Shown: positions 26,632 to 36,180 of the stretch, in pieces
Layout: the number at the start of each line of letters is the position of its first letter
Position numbering within the stretch: position 1 is the stretch's first letter
NCBI RefSeq assembly: GCF_029968015.1
Contig: NZ_JASCIS010000008.1
Span: forward strand, 1-64,000
Direction: 5' to 3'
DNA length: 64,000 nucleotides
From: Streptomyces luteolus
GTDB taxonomy: Bacteria > Actinomycetota > Actinomycetes > Streptomycetales > Streptomycetaceae
The notes under the pieces: generated by a model
What the model saw: only the letters and a program-made list of their open reading frames with translations
The model's database searches: none
What the model was told of the DNA's origin: nothing
Position numbers and translations under genes: made by a program

Positions 26632-26707
26632 TCGGCGAGGCCCGAGTCGACGGTGCCGCCCTCCTACGGCAAGCCCCCTCCACAAAGACCCCCGTACCCT
26701 TGCCCCC

Positions 26708-27676
26708 GTGCCCCGACGCAAGCCGCACGTTCCGCCCTCGCCCCTCGCCCAGCGTGACGGGATCGACGCGGTGCACCTGAAGCTGCCGCTCGACGGGGGC
26801 TGGGGGACCGTGCGGGAGTACCTCGTGGAGCGGCTCCCCGTGGGCCCGGACGTCGTGGAGGCCCTGCTCGCCGCCGGTGAAGTGGTCGGCGTGGACGGCC
26901 CGTTGAGCGGCGACAGCCCGTACGCCCCCGGTGCGCACGTCTGGTTCCACCGCCCGCTCGCCCCCGAGCCGCGCGTGCCGTTCGCGCCGCGCGTGCTGTA
27001 CCGCGACGCGCATCTGCTCATCGTCGACAAGCCGCACTTCCTCGCCACCACCCCGCGCGGCAGCCACATCACCGAGACCGCCCTGGCCAGGCTGCGCCGC
27101 GAGCTCGACCTCCCCCTGCTCTCCCCGGCCCACCGCCTGGACCGGCTCACCGCCGGCCTGGTCCTGTTCACCCTGCGCCCCGCCGAACGCGGCGCGTACC
27201 AGCGGCTGTTCTCCGAGAAGCGGGTCCACAAGGAGTACGAGGCGATCGCCCCGTACGACCCGGAGCTCCAGCTGCCGCGCACGGTGCGCAGCCGGATCGT
27301 GAAGGAGCGCGGGATCATCGCCGCGTACGAGGTGCCGGGCGAGCCCAACAGCGAGAGCCGCGTCGAGCTCCTCGACCACCGCGCACACGGCCCCGGCGCC
27401 CCGCTCGCCCGCTACCGGCTGCTCCCCCGCACCGGCCGCACCCACCAGCTGCGCGTGCACATGAACGCGCTCGGCGTGCCGATCCTCGGCGACCCGGTGT
27501 ACCCGGTCGTCGCCGACCCCGCGCCCGATGACTACTCCCGGCCGCTGCAACTCCTCGCCCGTACGCTGGAGTTCACCGACCCGCTGACCGGCCGCGCGCA
27601 CCGTTTCGAGAGCGAACGCACCCTGCGGGCGTGGACGGACCACGAGGGCTGGGCCACCGGAACCGCGCACGGCTGA
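26708..27676 (+). CDS. RluA-family pseudouridine synthase
   Basis: 322 aa. S4-like N-terminal part (VREYLVERLPVGPDVVEALL), then the synthase domain with the catalytic Asp in LSPAHRLDRLTAGLVLFT, YEAIAPYD and the RTGRTHQLRVHMNALGVPIL motif. Modifies uridines in rRNA or tRNA; target unknown. GTG 26708 (VPRRKPHVPP) is chosen; the frame is open further upstream only through the GC-rich repeat. Confidence 0.92.
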   Translation: MPRRKPHVPPSPLAQRDGIDAVHLKLPLDGGWGTVREYLVERLPVGPDVVEALLAAGEVVGVDGPLSGDSPYAPGAHVWFHRPLAPEPRVPFAPRVLYRDAHLLIVDKPHFLATTPRGSHITETALARLRRELDLPLLSPAHRLDRLTAGLVLFTLRPAERGAYQRLFSEKRVHKEYEAIAPYDPELQLPRTVRSRIVKERGIIAAYEVPGEPNSESRVELLDHRAHGPGAPLARYRLLPRTGRTHQLRVHMNALGVPILGDPVYPVVADPAPDDYSRPLQLLARTLEFTDPLTGRAHRFESERTLRAWTDHEGWATGTAHG

Positions 27677-27693
27677 CCAAGGCCACACACGGC

Positions 27694-27741
27694 TGAGGGG
27701 CGGCGCGCCTCAAGCACACCCCTCAAGCCCACCGCCCCTCA
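27694..27741. terminator. Terminator hairpin between convergent genes
   Basis: TGAGGGGCGG at 27694-27703 pairs with CCGCCCCTCA at 27732-27741, between the ends of the pseudouridine synthase and helicase genes, so it can serve both strands. Confidence 0.7.
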
Positions 27742-27761
27742 CCACGCCGCGAGAAACCGGC

Positions 27762-30575
27762 TCAGCCGACCGACGAGTAAGCCACAACTCCCCGAAGCAG
27801 CGCGTCGACCGCCTTGCGGGCGTTCTTGCCGACCGTCGTGCCGTCCGCCTGGGACGCCGCCGCGATCTGCCCGAGGACGTCGATGACCTGCTTGCACCAG
27901 CGCACGAAGTCGCCCGCGGGCATCTCGGCCTCGCGCAGCACCTCGTCCAGGCCCTTGTCGGACGCCCACATGTACGCCGCCCAGGCGAAGCCGAGGTCGG
28001 GCTCGCGCTGGCCGACGCCCTCGGCCTGGCTGATGCGGAACTCCTCCTCCAGGGCGTCGAGGCGGCCCCAGATCCGCACCATCTCACCGAGCGCCACCTT
28101 GGCGGGCCCGGCGGGCAGCTTCGGCGCGAGCGCGTCGTCGGCGGCACGCGCCTCGTACACCAACGCCGAGACGCAGGCGGCGAGTTCGGCCGGGTTGAGG
28201 CCCTCCCAGACGCCTGCGCGCAGGCACTCGGAGGCCAGGAGGTCCAGCTCGCCGTAGAGCCTTCCGAGGCGGCGGCCGTCGTCGGTGACCTCGTCCCCGC
28301 GCAGGTAGTCGAGCTCGGTGAGGAGGGCGACGATGCGGTCGAAGGTGCGGGCGATGGTGTTCGTGCGCCCCTCGATGCGGCGCTCCAGCTGCCGGGTGTC
28401 GCGCTTGAGCCGGTGGTACCGCTCGGCCCAGCGGGCGTGGTCCTCGCGTTCGTCGCAGCCGTGGCAGGGGTGGGCGCGCAGCGCGGTGCGCAGGCGGGCG
28501 ATCTCGCGGTCGTCCGCGGCGGCCGAGCGGCCCTTGCGGTGCTTCTCGGGCCGGATGTGCCCGGCCTTGGTGCGCAGCGCGGAGGCCAGGTCCCGACGGG
28601 ACTGCGGCGAGCGGGGGTTGAACGACTTGGGGATCCGCATCCGGTCGAGCGCCTCGACCGGCACCGGGAAGTCGATCGACGCGAGCCGCTTGACCTGCCG
28701 CTCGGCCGTGAGGACCAGCGGCCGCGGCCCGTCGTGGTACTCGAAGCCGCGGTGGCCGTTGGACCGCCCCGCCGCGAGCCCGGGGTCGAGCACGAGGGCG
28801 AGGCCCGCGAACTTGCCGGTGGGGACGTGGATCACGTCGCCCGGCTTGAGCTTCTCCAAGGCGGCGGCCGCGGCCACCCGGCGTTGCGCGGCGCCCTGTT
28901 TGGCCAGCTCGGTCTCGCGGTCCTTGAGGTCGCGGCGCAGCCGCGCGTACTCCTCGAAGTCGCCCAAGTGGCAGGTCATGGAGGCTTTGTAGCCCTCAAG
29001 GCCCTCTTCGTTGCGCTGCACCTGGCGGGAGATGCCGACCACCGAGCGGTCCGCCTGGAACTGCGCGAAGGACGTTTCGAGCAGCTCGCGCGAGCGGTGC
29101 CGACCGAACTGGTGGACCAGGTTCACCGCCATGTTGTACGACGGCTTGAAGCTGGAGCGCAGCGGATACGTACGCGTGCCGGCGAGGCCCGCGAGCTGTT
29201 CGGGGTTCATGCCGCGCTGCCAGAGCACGACGGCGTGGCCCTCGATGTCGATGCCGCGACGCCCTGCGCGGCCGGTCAACTGCGTGTACTCACCGGGGGT
29301 GATGTCGGCGTGCTGCTCGCCGTTCCACTTGACCAGCTTCTCCAACACCACGGAGCGCGCGGGCATGTTGATGCCGAGGGCGAGCGTCTCGGTGGCGAAC
29401 ACGGCCTTCACCAGGCCGCGTACGAACAGCTCCTCGACGACCTCCTTGAACGTCGGCAGCATGCCCGCGTGGTGGGCGGCGATGCCTCGCTCCAGGGCCT
29501 CCAGCCACTCGAAGTAGCCGAGGACGTGCAGGTCTTCGTCGGGAATGGAGGCCGTGCGCTCCTCGACGATCCGGCGGACCTTCTGGCGGCCCTCCTCGTC
29601 GTTGAGCCTGAGGCCCGCGTACAGACACTGCTGGACGGCGGCCTCGCAGGCGGCGCGGCTGAAGATGAACGTGATGGCCGGGAGCAGGCCCTCCGAGTCC
29701 AGCCTGTCGATGACTTCGGGGCGGCCGGGGGTCCAGATGCGCGACCTGGAGCGCCGCTCCCGCTCCCGGTCGGCCTCCCGGATCCGCTTGCCCTTGCGGC
29801 GGTCCCTGCCGTACGAGGGCCGGGAGTCCTCCAGGCGGGCCATCCGCGTGAGGTCCGGGTTGACGGCGCGCTTGCCGGACTCCCGCGACTCCTCGAAGAG
29901 GTCGTACATCCGCCGGCCGGCGAGCACGTGCTGGAACAGCGGCACGGGCCGGTGCTCGGAGACGATCACCTCGGTGTCGCCGCGGACGGTGTCCAGCCAG
30001 TCGCCGAACTCCTCGGCGTTGGACACCGTGGCCGAGAGGGAGACCAGCGTCACCGACTCGGGGAGGTGGATGATCACTTCCTCCCAGACGGCGCCGCGGA
30101 AGCGGTCGGACAGATAGTGCACCTCGTCCATCACCACGTACCCGAGGCCGCGCAGGGCCTGGGAGCCCGCGTACAGCATGTTCCGCAGCACCTCGGTGGT
30201 CATGACCACGATGGGGGCGTCGGCGTTGACGCTGTTGTCGCCGGTGAGCAGGCCGACCTTGTCCTGGCCGTAACGGCGGGCCAGATCGGCGTACTTCTGG
30301 TTGGAGAGGGCTTTGATGGGCGTGGTGTAGAAGCACTTCTTGCCCTGTCTCAGGGCGAGGTGGACGGCGAACTCGCCGACGATCGTCTTGCCCGAGCCCG
30401 TGGGCGCCGCGACGAGCACGCCCTTGCCCGCTTCGAGCGCCTGGCAGGCCTCGATCTGGAAGGGGTCGAGCCCGAAGTCGTACATCTCGCGGAAGGACGC
30501 GAGTGCGGTGGCCTGCTCGACAGCCCGCTTGCGTGCTGCCGCGTACCGCTCGGCCGGTGAGAGGTCCTCTGTCAT
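27762..30575 (-). CDS. helY: DEAD/DEAH-box RNA helicase, Ski2/HelY type
   Basis: 937 aa. Walker A APTGSGKTIVGEFA, DEVHYLSD (DEVH), SATVSN, and helicase C motifs QLTGRAGRRGIDIEG. C-terminal half holds the Ski2/Mtr4-like extra domain (DSHCT type) to the end. Actinobacterial HelY-type helicases are thought to act in RNA turnover or processing. ATG 30575 follows a suitable site; about 9 further codons are open upstream without support. It ends the minus-strand block that begins with pafB. Confidence 0.93.
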   Translation of the reverse strand: MTEDLSPAERYAAARKRAVEQATALASFREMYDFGLDPFQIEACQALEAGKGVLVAAPTGSGKTIVGEFAVHLALRQGKKCFYTTPIKALSNQKYADLARRYGQDKVGLLTGDNSVNADAPIVVMTTEVLRNMLYAGSQALRGLGYVVMDEVHYLSDRFRGAVWEEVIIHLPESVTLVSLSATVSNAEEFGDWLDTVRGDTEVIVSEHRPVPLFQHVLAGRRMYDLFEESRESGKRAVNPDLTRMARLEDSRPSYGRDRRKGKRIREADRERERRSRSRIWTPGRPEVIDRLDSEGLLPAITFIFSRAACEAAVQQCLYAGLRLNDEEGRQKVRRIVEERTASIPDEDLHVLGYFEWLEALERGIAAHHAGMLPTFKEVVEELFVRGLVKAVFATETLALGINMPARSVVLEKLVKWNGEQHADITPGEYTQLTGRAGRRGIDIEGHAVVLWQRGMNPEQLAGLAGTRTYPLRSSFKPSYNMAVNLVHQFGRHRSRELLETSFAQFQADRSVVGISRQVQRNEEGLEGYKASMTCHLGDFEEYARLRRDLKDRETELAKQGAAQRRVAAAAALEKLKPGDVIHVPTGKFAGLALVLDPGLAAGRSNGHRGFEYHDGPRPLVLTAERQVKRLASIDFPVPVEALDRMRIPKSFNPRSPQSRRDLASALRTKAGHIRPEKHRKGRSAAADDREIARLRTALRAHPCHGCDEREDHARWAERYHRLKRDTRQLERRIEGRTNTIARTFDRIVALLTELDYLRGDEVTDDGRRLGRLYGELDLLASECLRAGVWEGLNPAELAACVSALVYEARAADDALAPKLPAGPAKVALGEMVRIWGRLDALEEEFRISQAEGVGQREPDLGFAWAAYMWASDKGLDEVLREAEMPAGDFVRWCKQVIDVLGQIAAASQADGTTVGKNARKAVDALLRGVVAYSSVG

Positions 30576-30676
30576 CTTGTCTTCGAGCCTACCCGCCCCC
30601 ACTGACAGCGTCGCGATCTTTGTTCAGGGTGCAGGTTTCTGACAGCTGCCCTTGCGGGGAGCGGGCCCCGGGGGCC

Positions 30677-31582
30677 TCAGGGAGCGAGGACGCGGACGGC
30701 TCCGGGCACGCACCGCGCGGTCAGCGGCAGCGGACCGAGCGGTTCCCCGTCGGCGTATCCGCTGACGTCCGGCGCCTCGACGCTGATCTTGGCGGCGCGG
30801 TGCACGGTGACCTTCGGGTGGTCGAGGTGGGTGCCCCGGTAGACGCGTGGGAAGACCCGCAGCAGCGTGGTGCGTGAGCAGTCGCCGACGACGGTGACGT
30901 CGAAGAGCCCGTCGTCGAGCACGGCCCCGGCGCAGATCCGCATGCCGCCCCCGTACGAGCTGCCGTTGCCGACGGCGACGAGGGTGGCGTCGACCTTGAG
31001 GACGGGCCCGTCGTCGAGCCGGATGCGGTACGGGACGGGCCGGAACGCGGCGAGTTCGGCGACCATCGCCAGGTCGTACTTGAAGCGTCCGGCGGGCCAT
31101 CGCATGCGGTTGCCGCGGTCGTTGACGCGGGAGTCGAAGCCGGAGGCGAGCACGGTACCGAACCAGCGCCCGCCGCCTCGTCCTCCGTCGACCCGGCCGA
31201 GGTCGACGTCCCGGATGCGCGCGCTCTTCAGGGCCTCGGCGGCGAGCCTGCCTGCGGCGGCGGGGTCGCGTATGGGCAGGCCTAGGGCGCGGGCGAAGTC
31301 GTTGCCGGTGCCGACGGCGATCACGCCGAGCGGGGTGCGGGTTTCGGCGACGGCCTGCAGGGCGAGGCCCGCCATGCCGTCGCCGCCGACCGCGATGAGG
31401 GCACCGGTGCCTGCGTCGACGGCTTCACGGGCGCGCCGCAGGGCGTCCTCGGGGCCGTTGCCGACGAGGGTGCGTACGGAGAATCCGGCGGCCCGGAGCG
31501 CGGCGGCGGCCGGCTGCGCGGCGTGCGCGCCCCGGCCGCGTCCTGCGGTGGGATTGACGAAGAGTGTGATCTCGCTGGTCAC
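30677..31582 (-). CDS. Diacylglycerol/lipid kinase family protein
   Basis: 301 aa. NAD/lipid-kinase fold with FVNPTAGRGRG at the start and the catalytic loop IAVGGDGMAGLALQAV, followed by VIAVGTGNDFARALGLPI, complete for this family. Likely phosphorylates diacylglycerol, a prenol or a related lipid at the inner membrane face. GTG start with GGAGGGG at 6 nt. It lies 42 nt downstream of tatC on the same strand. Confidence 0.92.
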   Translation of the reverse strand: MTSEITLFVNPTAGRGRGAHAAQPAAAALRAAGFSVRTLVGNGPEDALRRAREAVDAGTGALIAVGGDGMAGLALQAVAETRTPLGVIAVGTGNDFARALGLPIRDPAAAGRLAAEALKSARIRDVDLGRVDGGRGGGRWFGTVLASGFDSRVNDRGNRMRWPAGRFKYDLAMVAELAAFRPVPYRIRLDDGPVLKVDATLVAVGNGSSYGGGMRICAGAVLDDGLFDVTVVGDCSRTTLLRVFPRVYRGTHLDHPKVTVHRAAKISVEAPDVSGYADGEPLGPLPLTARCVPGAVRVLAP

Positions 31583-31624
31583 TGCGGGCCCCTCCGGACA
31601 GTGTGGGGGCAGGACCCTACAAGA

Positions 31625-32566
31625 TCAGGTGACGTCGTCGAAACCGTTCGCCCTGCGGTCGTTGGGCTCGGTGCTCGCCTGCTCGGGCAGGGCGCGCGCG
31701 GTCGGCACGGACTCGATGTCGCCGATGGCCTCGGGGGTGAGGTCGAGGTCGGAGGCCTCGTCGTCGGGGAGGGCGGCGTCGGGGTTGTTGCGGGCGCGGC
31801 GCTTGTCGTTGAGGAGGGAGATGCCGACGGCCATGAAGAACAGCACGATGATGGGCCCGGAGAGGGCGATCATGCCGACCGGGTCCGTGGTCGGGGTCGC
31901 GACGGCGCCGAAGACGAAGACGCCCATGACGACGCCGCGCCACCATCCGGCCATGCGGCGCCCGGTGACGATGCCCGTCAGGTTCATCATGATCAGCAGC
32001 AGCGGCAGCTCGAATGCGAGACCGAAGACGAGCACCATGCGGACGGTGAAGTCAAGGACGTCGTCCAGCGCGAGGATGTTCGCGGAGCCCTCGGGCGTGA
32101 TGCCGAGCAGCACCTTCATGCTCACCGGCAGGACGATGTACGCGAGGTAGGCGCCGGCCGCGAAGAGCGGTACGGCGGCGGCCACGAAGGTGTAGGTGTA
32201 CTTCTTCTCGCTCTTGTGCAGACCGGGCGCGACGAAGGCCCACAACTGGTAAAGCCAGACCGGACTGGCGACGATCACACCGGCCATGAGGCTGACCTTC
32301 ACCGTGGTGGTGAACGGCGAGAGCAGCGTGTTGAAGGAGACCACCGCGCAGTTGCCGCCGGTGGACTCACCCAGGCCCCCCTTGCAGCTGGGTACGGGCT
32401 CGGTGAGGAACGCCATGAGTTCCCCGCTGTAGAACGCGGCCACCGCCGTGACTACGACGATGGCGAGAATTCCCTTGGTGAGCCGGTTCCGGAGCTCACG
32501 CAGATGCTCCGCGAGGGGCATCCGTCCCTCGGGGTCCTTCTCCTGTTGGCGGGCAGACTTGAGCAA
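31625..32566 (-). CDS. tatC: Twin-arginine translocase subunit TatC
   Basis: 313 aa, six transmembrane helices. Signature MPLAEHLRELRNRL at the N-terminus, PVWLYQLWAFVAPGLHKSEK and GLAFELPLLLIMMNLTGIV are typical. TatC recognises the twin-arginine signal peptide. TTG start (32566) with GAGG 8 nt upstream; ATG at residue 16 is possible but would trim a basic leader. Acidic C-terminal tail of about 60 aa, usual in Streptomyces. Downstream of tatA by 47 nt. Confidence 0.96.
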   Translation of the reverse strand: MLKSARQQEKDPEGRMPLAEHLRELRNRLTKGILAIVVVTAVAAFYSGELMAFLTEPVPSCKGGLGESTGGNCAVVSFNTLLSPFTTTVKVSLMAGVIVASPVWLYQLWAFVAPGLHKSEKKYTYTFVAAAVPLFAAGAYLAYIVLPVSMKVLLGITPEGSANILALDDVLDFTVRMVLVFGLAFELPLLLIMMNLTGIVTGRRMAGWWRGVVMGVFVFGAVATPTTDPVGMIALSGPIIVLFFMAVGISLLNDKRRARNNPDAALPDDEASDLDLTPEAIGDIESVPTARALPEQASTEPNDRRANGFDDVT

Positions 32567-32613
32567 CCCACGTCCTCATCTCGTGCGGCAGACCTGCTCC
32601 GGCCTGCTCCGGA

Positions 32614-32898
32614 TCAGCGCTGCGTCGTACGGTCGGACGGCTCGTTCACCGGGCGCGCGCTGTTCACGTCGCCGGGAGCGGCCTGGATCGTACGGGGAGC
32701 GGACTGGTCCGTGCCCGGGTTGGGCGGGTCTGCCGGGGCGTTCTGCTTCTCGTCGCTCTTCATCGCCTTGGCCTCGCTCTTGAGGATGCGGGCCGACTTG
32801 CCGAGGGAACGGGCCATGTCGGGCAGCTTCTTCGCACCGAAAAGAAGGACGATGACGAGGATGATCAGAATGATCTCGGTGGGGCCGAGCCTACCCAT
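32614..32898 (-). CDS. tatA: Twin-arginine translocase subunit TatA
   Basis: 94 aa. Single N-terminal helix ([20 protein letters not shown]), the FGxxKLP hinge, and an amphipathic helix ([20 protein letters not shown]) before an acidic, proline-rich tail. Forms the Tat pore with TatC. ATG 32898 (MGRLGP); longer upstream frame has no homology. The 208-nt gap upstream separates it from the small membrane protein gene and may contain its promoter. Confidence 0.96.
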   Translation of the reverse strand: MGRLGPTEIILIILVIVLLFGAKKLPDMARSLGKSARILKSEAKAMKSDEKQNAPADPPNPGTDQSAPRTIQAAPGDVNSARPVNEPSDRTTQR

Positions 32899-33106
32899 AG
32901 CGTTTACCTTCTTCACCGAGGCGACAGGATCAGGTGCTCGGTGGGCCGGACAGGCATCCGACCACCGCGCTTCACTGCGATCGTAACCCCCTGGAGTAAA
33001 CGCAGGGCAATCCCCTTGCGTACTCCTGGTTGGCACCGGCGCCCTGGCGTCAGGCCGCTCGTTCGTCCAGCGCCCGCGCCGTGAACACGCCTCCGAGAGG
33101 TGCGCT

Positions 33107-33304
33107 CTAGAGGGCCTCGCGACCCGTCCGCGCCATGTCGGTGGCGGCCCGCTCCAGATCCTCCGCGGCGCGGTTGATCTTCCCCGCGGTGTCGGCGACT
33201 TGGGCACCGAGCCGCCTGACCTCCAGGAAGACGCGTACGGCGAGCACACCGAGGACGGCGAGCCCGCAGAACCCCAGGGCGATCGCGATCATGGGCCAGA
33301 ACAT
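33107..33304 (-). CDS. Small membrane protein, coiled-coil
   Basis: 65 aa. One N-terminal helix ([19 protein letters not shown]) and a C-terminal amphipathic stretch with heptad-like Ala/Leu/Glu pattern ([19 protein letters not shown]). Sits between the zinc-ribbon protein and tatA on the same strand. Resembles small DUF948-like proteins of actinobacteria, function unknown. The ATG gives the shortest plausible start. Confidence 0.65.
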   Translation of the reverse strand: MFWPMIAIALGFCGLAVLGVLAVRVFLEVRRLGAQVADTAGKINRAAEDLERAATDMARTGREAL

Positions 33305-33314
33305 GCGCGCCACC

Positions 33315-33647
33315 CTAGACCGTGGAGTGCAGCCGCAGGGTCCGCACCCCGCCCCGCGTGAGGAGTTCGACGATCCGCGCCCCGGCGGGCTTGCGGACGG
33401 CGGCGTCGCACTCGGGACAGGTGAAGGAGTAGAAGGTCGTACGGCGGCTGGCGCCGATGGCCAACCTGATGGCACCGGCGGCCAGTTGGAAGCGGGCCCG
33501 GCAGTCGGGGCAGGCGGCCTTGAACCGCGTGGGGCCGGGCGGCCGCGGGACGACCGGGTCGCCGTGACCCTCTGCAGAACACCGCATACGCTCCGCACTC
33601 ACGGCGCCGAACGCGGATCTCGCAGACGTATCAGCCCTCGTCGACAT
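33315..33647 (-). CDS. Putative zinc-ribbon protein
   Basis: 110 aa. Two CxxC pairs (ACPDCRARF and FTCPECDAAV) about 35 residues apart form a likely zinc ribbon in the middle; the C-terminus VELLTRGGVRTLRLHSTV is hydrophobic-basic. No recognised family. It starts 14 nt after pafC and ends 10 nt before the small membrane protein gene, so belongs to the same unit. An internal ATG (MRCSAEG) is an alternative start. Confidence 0.65.
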   Translation of the reverse strand: MSTRADTSARSAFGAVSAERMRCSAEGHGDPVVPRPPGPTRFKAACPDCRARFQLAAGAIRLAIGASRRTTFYSFTCPECDAAVRKPAGARIVELLTRGGVRTLRLHSTV

Positions 33648-33661
33648 GTCGTCCGGCACCC

Positions 33662-34642
33662 TCAGACCCCCTGCCCGCCGGGGGCCTCGTAGGCGGCCAG
33701 CGCCTCCGCCGCCGCGCTGCGCGCGCTCTGCGCCAGGTCCTCGGGCGCGGTGATCCGCCCGTCCGGGCCGAGCCGCAGGGCCAGCCTGCGCAGCGACGTC
33801 GGGTCGGGGGTGCGCAGGGTGATCCGCAGTCCGCCGTCGGGCAGTTCCTCGGCGCTGTCGTGCGGGTAGTACTCGGCGACCCAGCGCCCGCCGGGCCCGA
33901 CCTCGACGACCACCTCCGGGTCGTCGGCGGAGGGCTGCACCAGCGCCTCGGACAGGTCGCGCAGCTCCAGCTCGGGGGGCGCCGCCGGCTCGTCCAGGAT
34001 GCGGATCTCCGCGACCCGGTCGAGGCGGAAGGTGCGCCGCGCCTCGGAGCGGTAGCACCACGCCTCCATGTACGTGTGGCCGAGCGCGAACAGCCGGATC
34101 GGGTCGACCTCGCGCTCGGTCAGCTCGTCGCGCGCGGGCGAGTAGTAGCGCACCCAGAGGCGGCGCCGCTCGGAGATCGCCCGGTCCACCTCGGCGAAGA
34201 CCCCGCCCTCGGACTCGAAGGTGACCGAGAGCCGGTCGCTCGCCCCGGCCGTCTCGCCCGCCGCGGCCTCCAGCTTGGCGGTGGCGCGGAGCAGCGCCTC
34301 CCGGTCGCCCTCGCGCAGCCCCGGCAGCGTGGCCACGGCACGGGCCGCCACGAGCAGCGCGGTCGCCTCGTCCGCGGCGAGTCGGAGTGGGGCTGCGGCC
34401 TCGGCCGACAGGGCGGCCGGGTTGTGCCACCAGATCCGCTCACCGTCGGTGTCGATGTCGAGCAGGTCACCGCCCCGGAAGCTGGTCCCGCACAGCGGCA
34501 GCACGTCCAGGTCGGAGATCAGCTCGTCCTCGCTGATGCCGAACGCCCGCGCCACATCGGCGATCCGGGCACCGGGGCGCTCGCGCAGATACGTCACCAG
34601 GGACAGCATCCTGCGGGTCTGGTCGATCGCGTTCGCGGCCAT
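33662..34642 (-). CDS. pafC: WYL-domain transcriptional regulator PafC
   Basis: 326 aa. Winged HTH (RRMLSLVTYLRERPGARIAD, VARAFGISEDELISDL) plus a WYL domain (LWVRYYSPARDELTEREVDP, TYMEAWCYRSEARRTFRLDR) and WCX C-terminus. PafBC in mycobacteria is the LexA-independent activator of the DNA damage response; the WYL domains are thought to sense single-stranded DNA. It follows pafB by 18 nt; the two act as a heterodimer. Gene is near but not inside the pup-proteasome cluster here. Confidence 0.92.
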   Translation of the reverse strand: MAANAIDQTRRMLSLVTYLRERPGARIADVARAFGISEDELISDLDVLPLCGTSFRGGDLLDIDTDGERIWWHNPAALSAEAAAPLRLAADEATALLVAARAVATLPGLREGDREALLRATAKLEAAAGETAGASDRLSVTFESEGGVFAEVDRAISERRRLWVRYYSPARDELTEREVDPIRLFALGHTYMEAWCYRSEARRTFRLDRVAEIRILDEPAAPPELELRDLSEALVQPSADDPEVVVEVGPGGRWVAEYYPHDSAEELPDGGLRITLRTPDPTSLRRLALRLGPDGRITAPEDLAQSARSAAAEALAAYEAPGGQGV

Positions 34643-34660
34643 GATCTGTCCGTCTCCCCC

Positions 34661-35614
34661 TCAGCCCTTGGCCACGGCACGCAGCCGGTCCACGACGTCC
34701 GCCCGCAGCTCCGCGGGTTCGAGCACCACCACGTCGGGCCCGAACTCGACGAGCCAGGCGTCCATGCCGTGCCCGTACGGAATCTCCAACTCGTCCCAGC
34801 CGTCGCCCAGTTCGCGTACCGACGTGGCCTTGGCACGCAGCGGATAGCCCGCCCCGGAGCGCAGCCTGAGCTTCGCGGAGCGGTCGGCGATCTCCCCGGC
34901 CCAGCTCGCCACGGTCTCCCGTACGGTCACGACATCGGGGACCTCGGCGGTGAACTTCCCTGCCCGGGAACGGACCTTGCCGGTGATCCGGGAGAGCCGG
35001 AACAGCCGCTCGGCGCCCCGGTCGCGGTCCCAGCCCGCCAGATACCAGTGACCGCGCCAGCACTCCAGGGCCCACGGCTCCACATGCCGGGCCTCGGGGC
35101 GGGCCGCGGTGGCCTTGCGGTAGTCGAAGACGACCGGACGGCGGTCGCGGCAGGCCAGCATCAGCGGCTCGAACGCCGCCTCGTGCACGGGGATCCGCGG
35201 TTCGAGCGCACTGTGCGGCTCGTACGGATCGACCTCCTCCGGAAGCCCGGCGGCGCGCAGCTTCTGCAACGCGCCGCTCGCGGCACCGGCGAGGCGGGCC
35301 TGCTGCCACACCTTCGCGGCCAGGCCAAGCGCGGCGGCCTCCTCGGCGTCGAGCGTGACGGCCGGAAGGCGGTTGCTGTCGCGGCGGGCCAGGTAGCCGA
35401 CGTCGCCGTCGATGTTCTCGACGGTCTCGATGACCAGGCCGAGTTCCCGCAGGTCGTCCTTGTCCCGCTCGAACATCCGGTTGAAGGAGTCGTCGGAACC
35501 CGCCTCCAGGTACGCCTCGATGGAGCCGCGCAACTCACGCTTGCTCAGCGGCCGCCGGGTCCCCAGGAGGCACAGCGCGAGATTCATCAGCCGCTCTGCC
35601 TTGGCAATCGCCAT
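34661..35614 (-). CDS. pafB: WYL-domain transcriptional regulator PafB
   Basis: 317 aa from ATG 35614. HTH (AERLMNLALCLLGTRRPLSK) followed by FNRMFERDKDDLRELG, WYL core (RRPVVFDYRKATAARPEARH; CWRGHWYLAGWDRDRGAERL) and a WCX-like tail. Partner of PafC in the next gene. First gene of the minus-strand block pafB-pafC-zinc ribbon-small membrane protein-tatA-tatC-kinase-helicase, though tatA likely has its own promoter. Confidence 0.92.
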   Translation of the reverse strand: MAIAKAERLMNLALCLLGTRRPLSKRELRGSIEAYLEAGSDDSFNRMFERDKDDLRELGLVIETVENIDGDVGYLARRDSNRLPAVTLDAEEAAALGLAAKVWQQARLAGAASGALQKLRAAGLPEEVDPYEPHSALEPRIPVHEAAFEPLMLACRDRRPVVFDYRKATAARPEARHVEPWALECWRGHWYLAGWDRDRGAERLFRLSRITGKVRSRAGKFTAEVPDVVTVRETVASWAGEIADRSAKLRLRSGAGYPLRAKATSVRELGDGWDELEIPYGHGMDAWLVEFGPDVVVLEPAELRADVVDRLRAVAKG

Positions 35615-35690
35615 CGACGCCCTCTCCCACCTGCCACGCACGCTGTTCTACGACGGTCGACCGTACCGCTACGGAGGGTCGTGGCAAAGC

Positions 35691-35724
35691 CGAGGGCCCC
35701 ATGCCGGCAGGCATGGGGCCCTCG
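35691..35724 (-). terminator. Terminator after FKBP gene
   Basis: Perfect 15-bp arms (CGAGGGCCCCATGCC) around the loop GGCA, 14 nt past the FKBP stop on the minus strand. It isolates the FKBP gene from pafB. Confidence 0.88.
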
Positions 35725-35737
35725 GGCGGAACCCGGA

Positions 35738-36112
35738 TCAGACCGCGACCAGGTCGCAGACGAAGATCAGCGTCTCGCCGGGGGCGATCCGGCCGCCGCC
35801 CGCGCCCTTGTCCCCGTACGCCAGGTGCGGCGGGATGACCAGCTGACGGCGACCGCCGACCTTCATGCCCTGCACACCCTGGTCCCAGCCGGCGATGACC
35901 TGGCCGGCACCGAGCTGGAACGCGAGCGGGTTGCCGCGGTTCCAGCTCGCGTCGAACTCCTCACCACTGGAGAAGGAGACGCCGACGTAGTGGACCTGGA
36001 CGGTGTCGCCCGCCTTGGCCTCGGGGCCGTCGCCCTCCCAGATGTCCTTGATCTCCAGGTCCGCCGGGGGCTCGCCGCCGGGGAAGTCGACCTCGGGCTT
36101 GTCGATGCTCAC
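35738..36112 (-). CDS. FKBP-type peptidyl-prolyl isomerase, cytoplasmic
   Basis: 124 aa single FKBP domain with complete family pattern: AGDTVQVHYVGVSFSSGEEF, SWNRGNPLAFQLGAGQVIAG, WDQGVQGMKVGGRRQLVIPP and HLAYGDKGAGG. No signal peptide, so cytoplasmic. GTG start. It lies downstream of a second, lipoprotein FKBP gene (68 nt apart). Confidence 0.95.
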   Translation of the reverse strand: MSIDKPEVDFPGGEPPADLEIKDIWEGDGPEAKAGDTVQVHYVGVSFSSGEEFDASWNRGNPLAFQLGAGQVIAGWDQGVQGMKVGGRRQLVIPPHLAYGDKGAGGGRIAPGETLIFVCDLVAV

Positions 36113-36180
36113 GTGTATTGCTCCTGCTTCTTCGAATGTGCAGCGGGGACAGTCTTACATTTCCGCGGGACCGGCCGGAC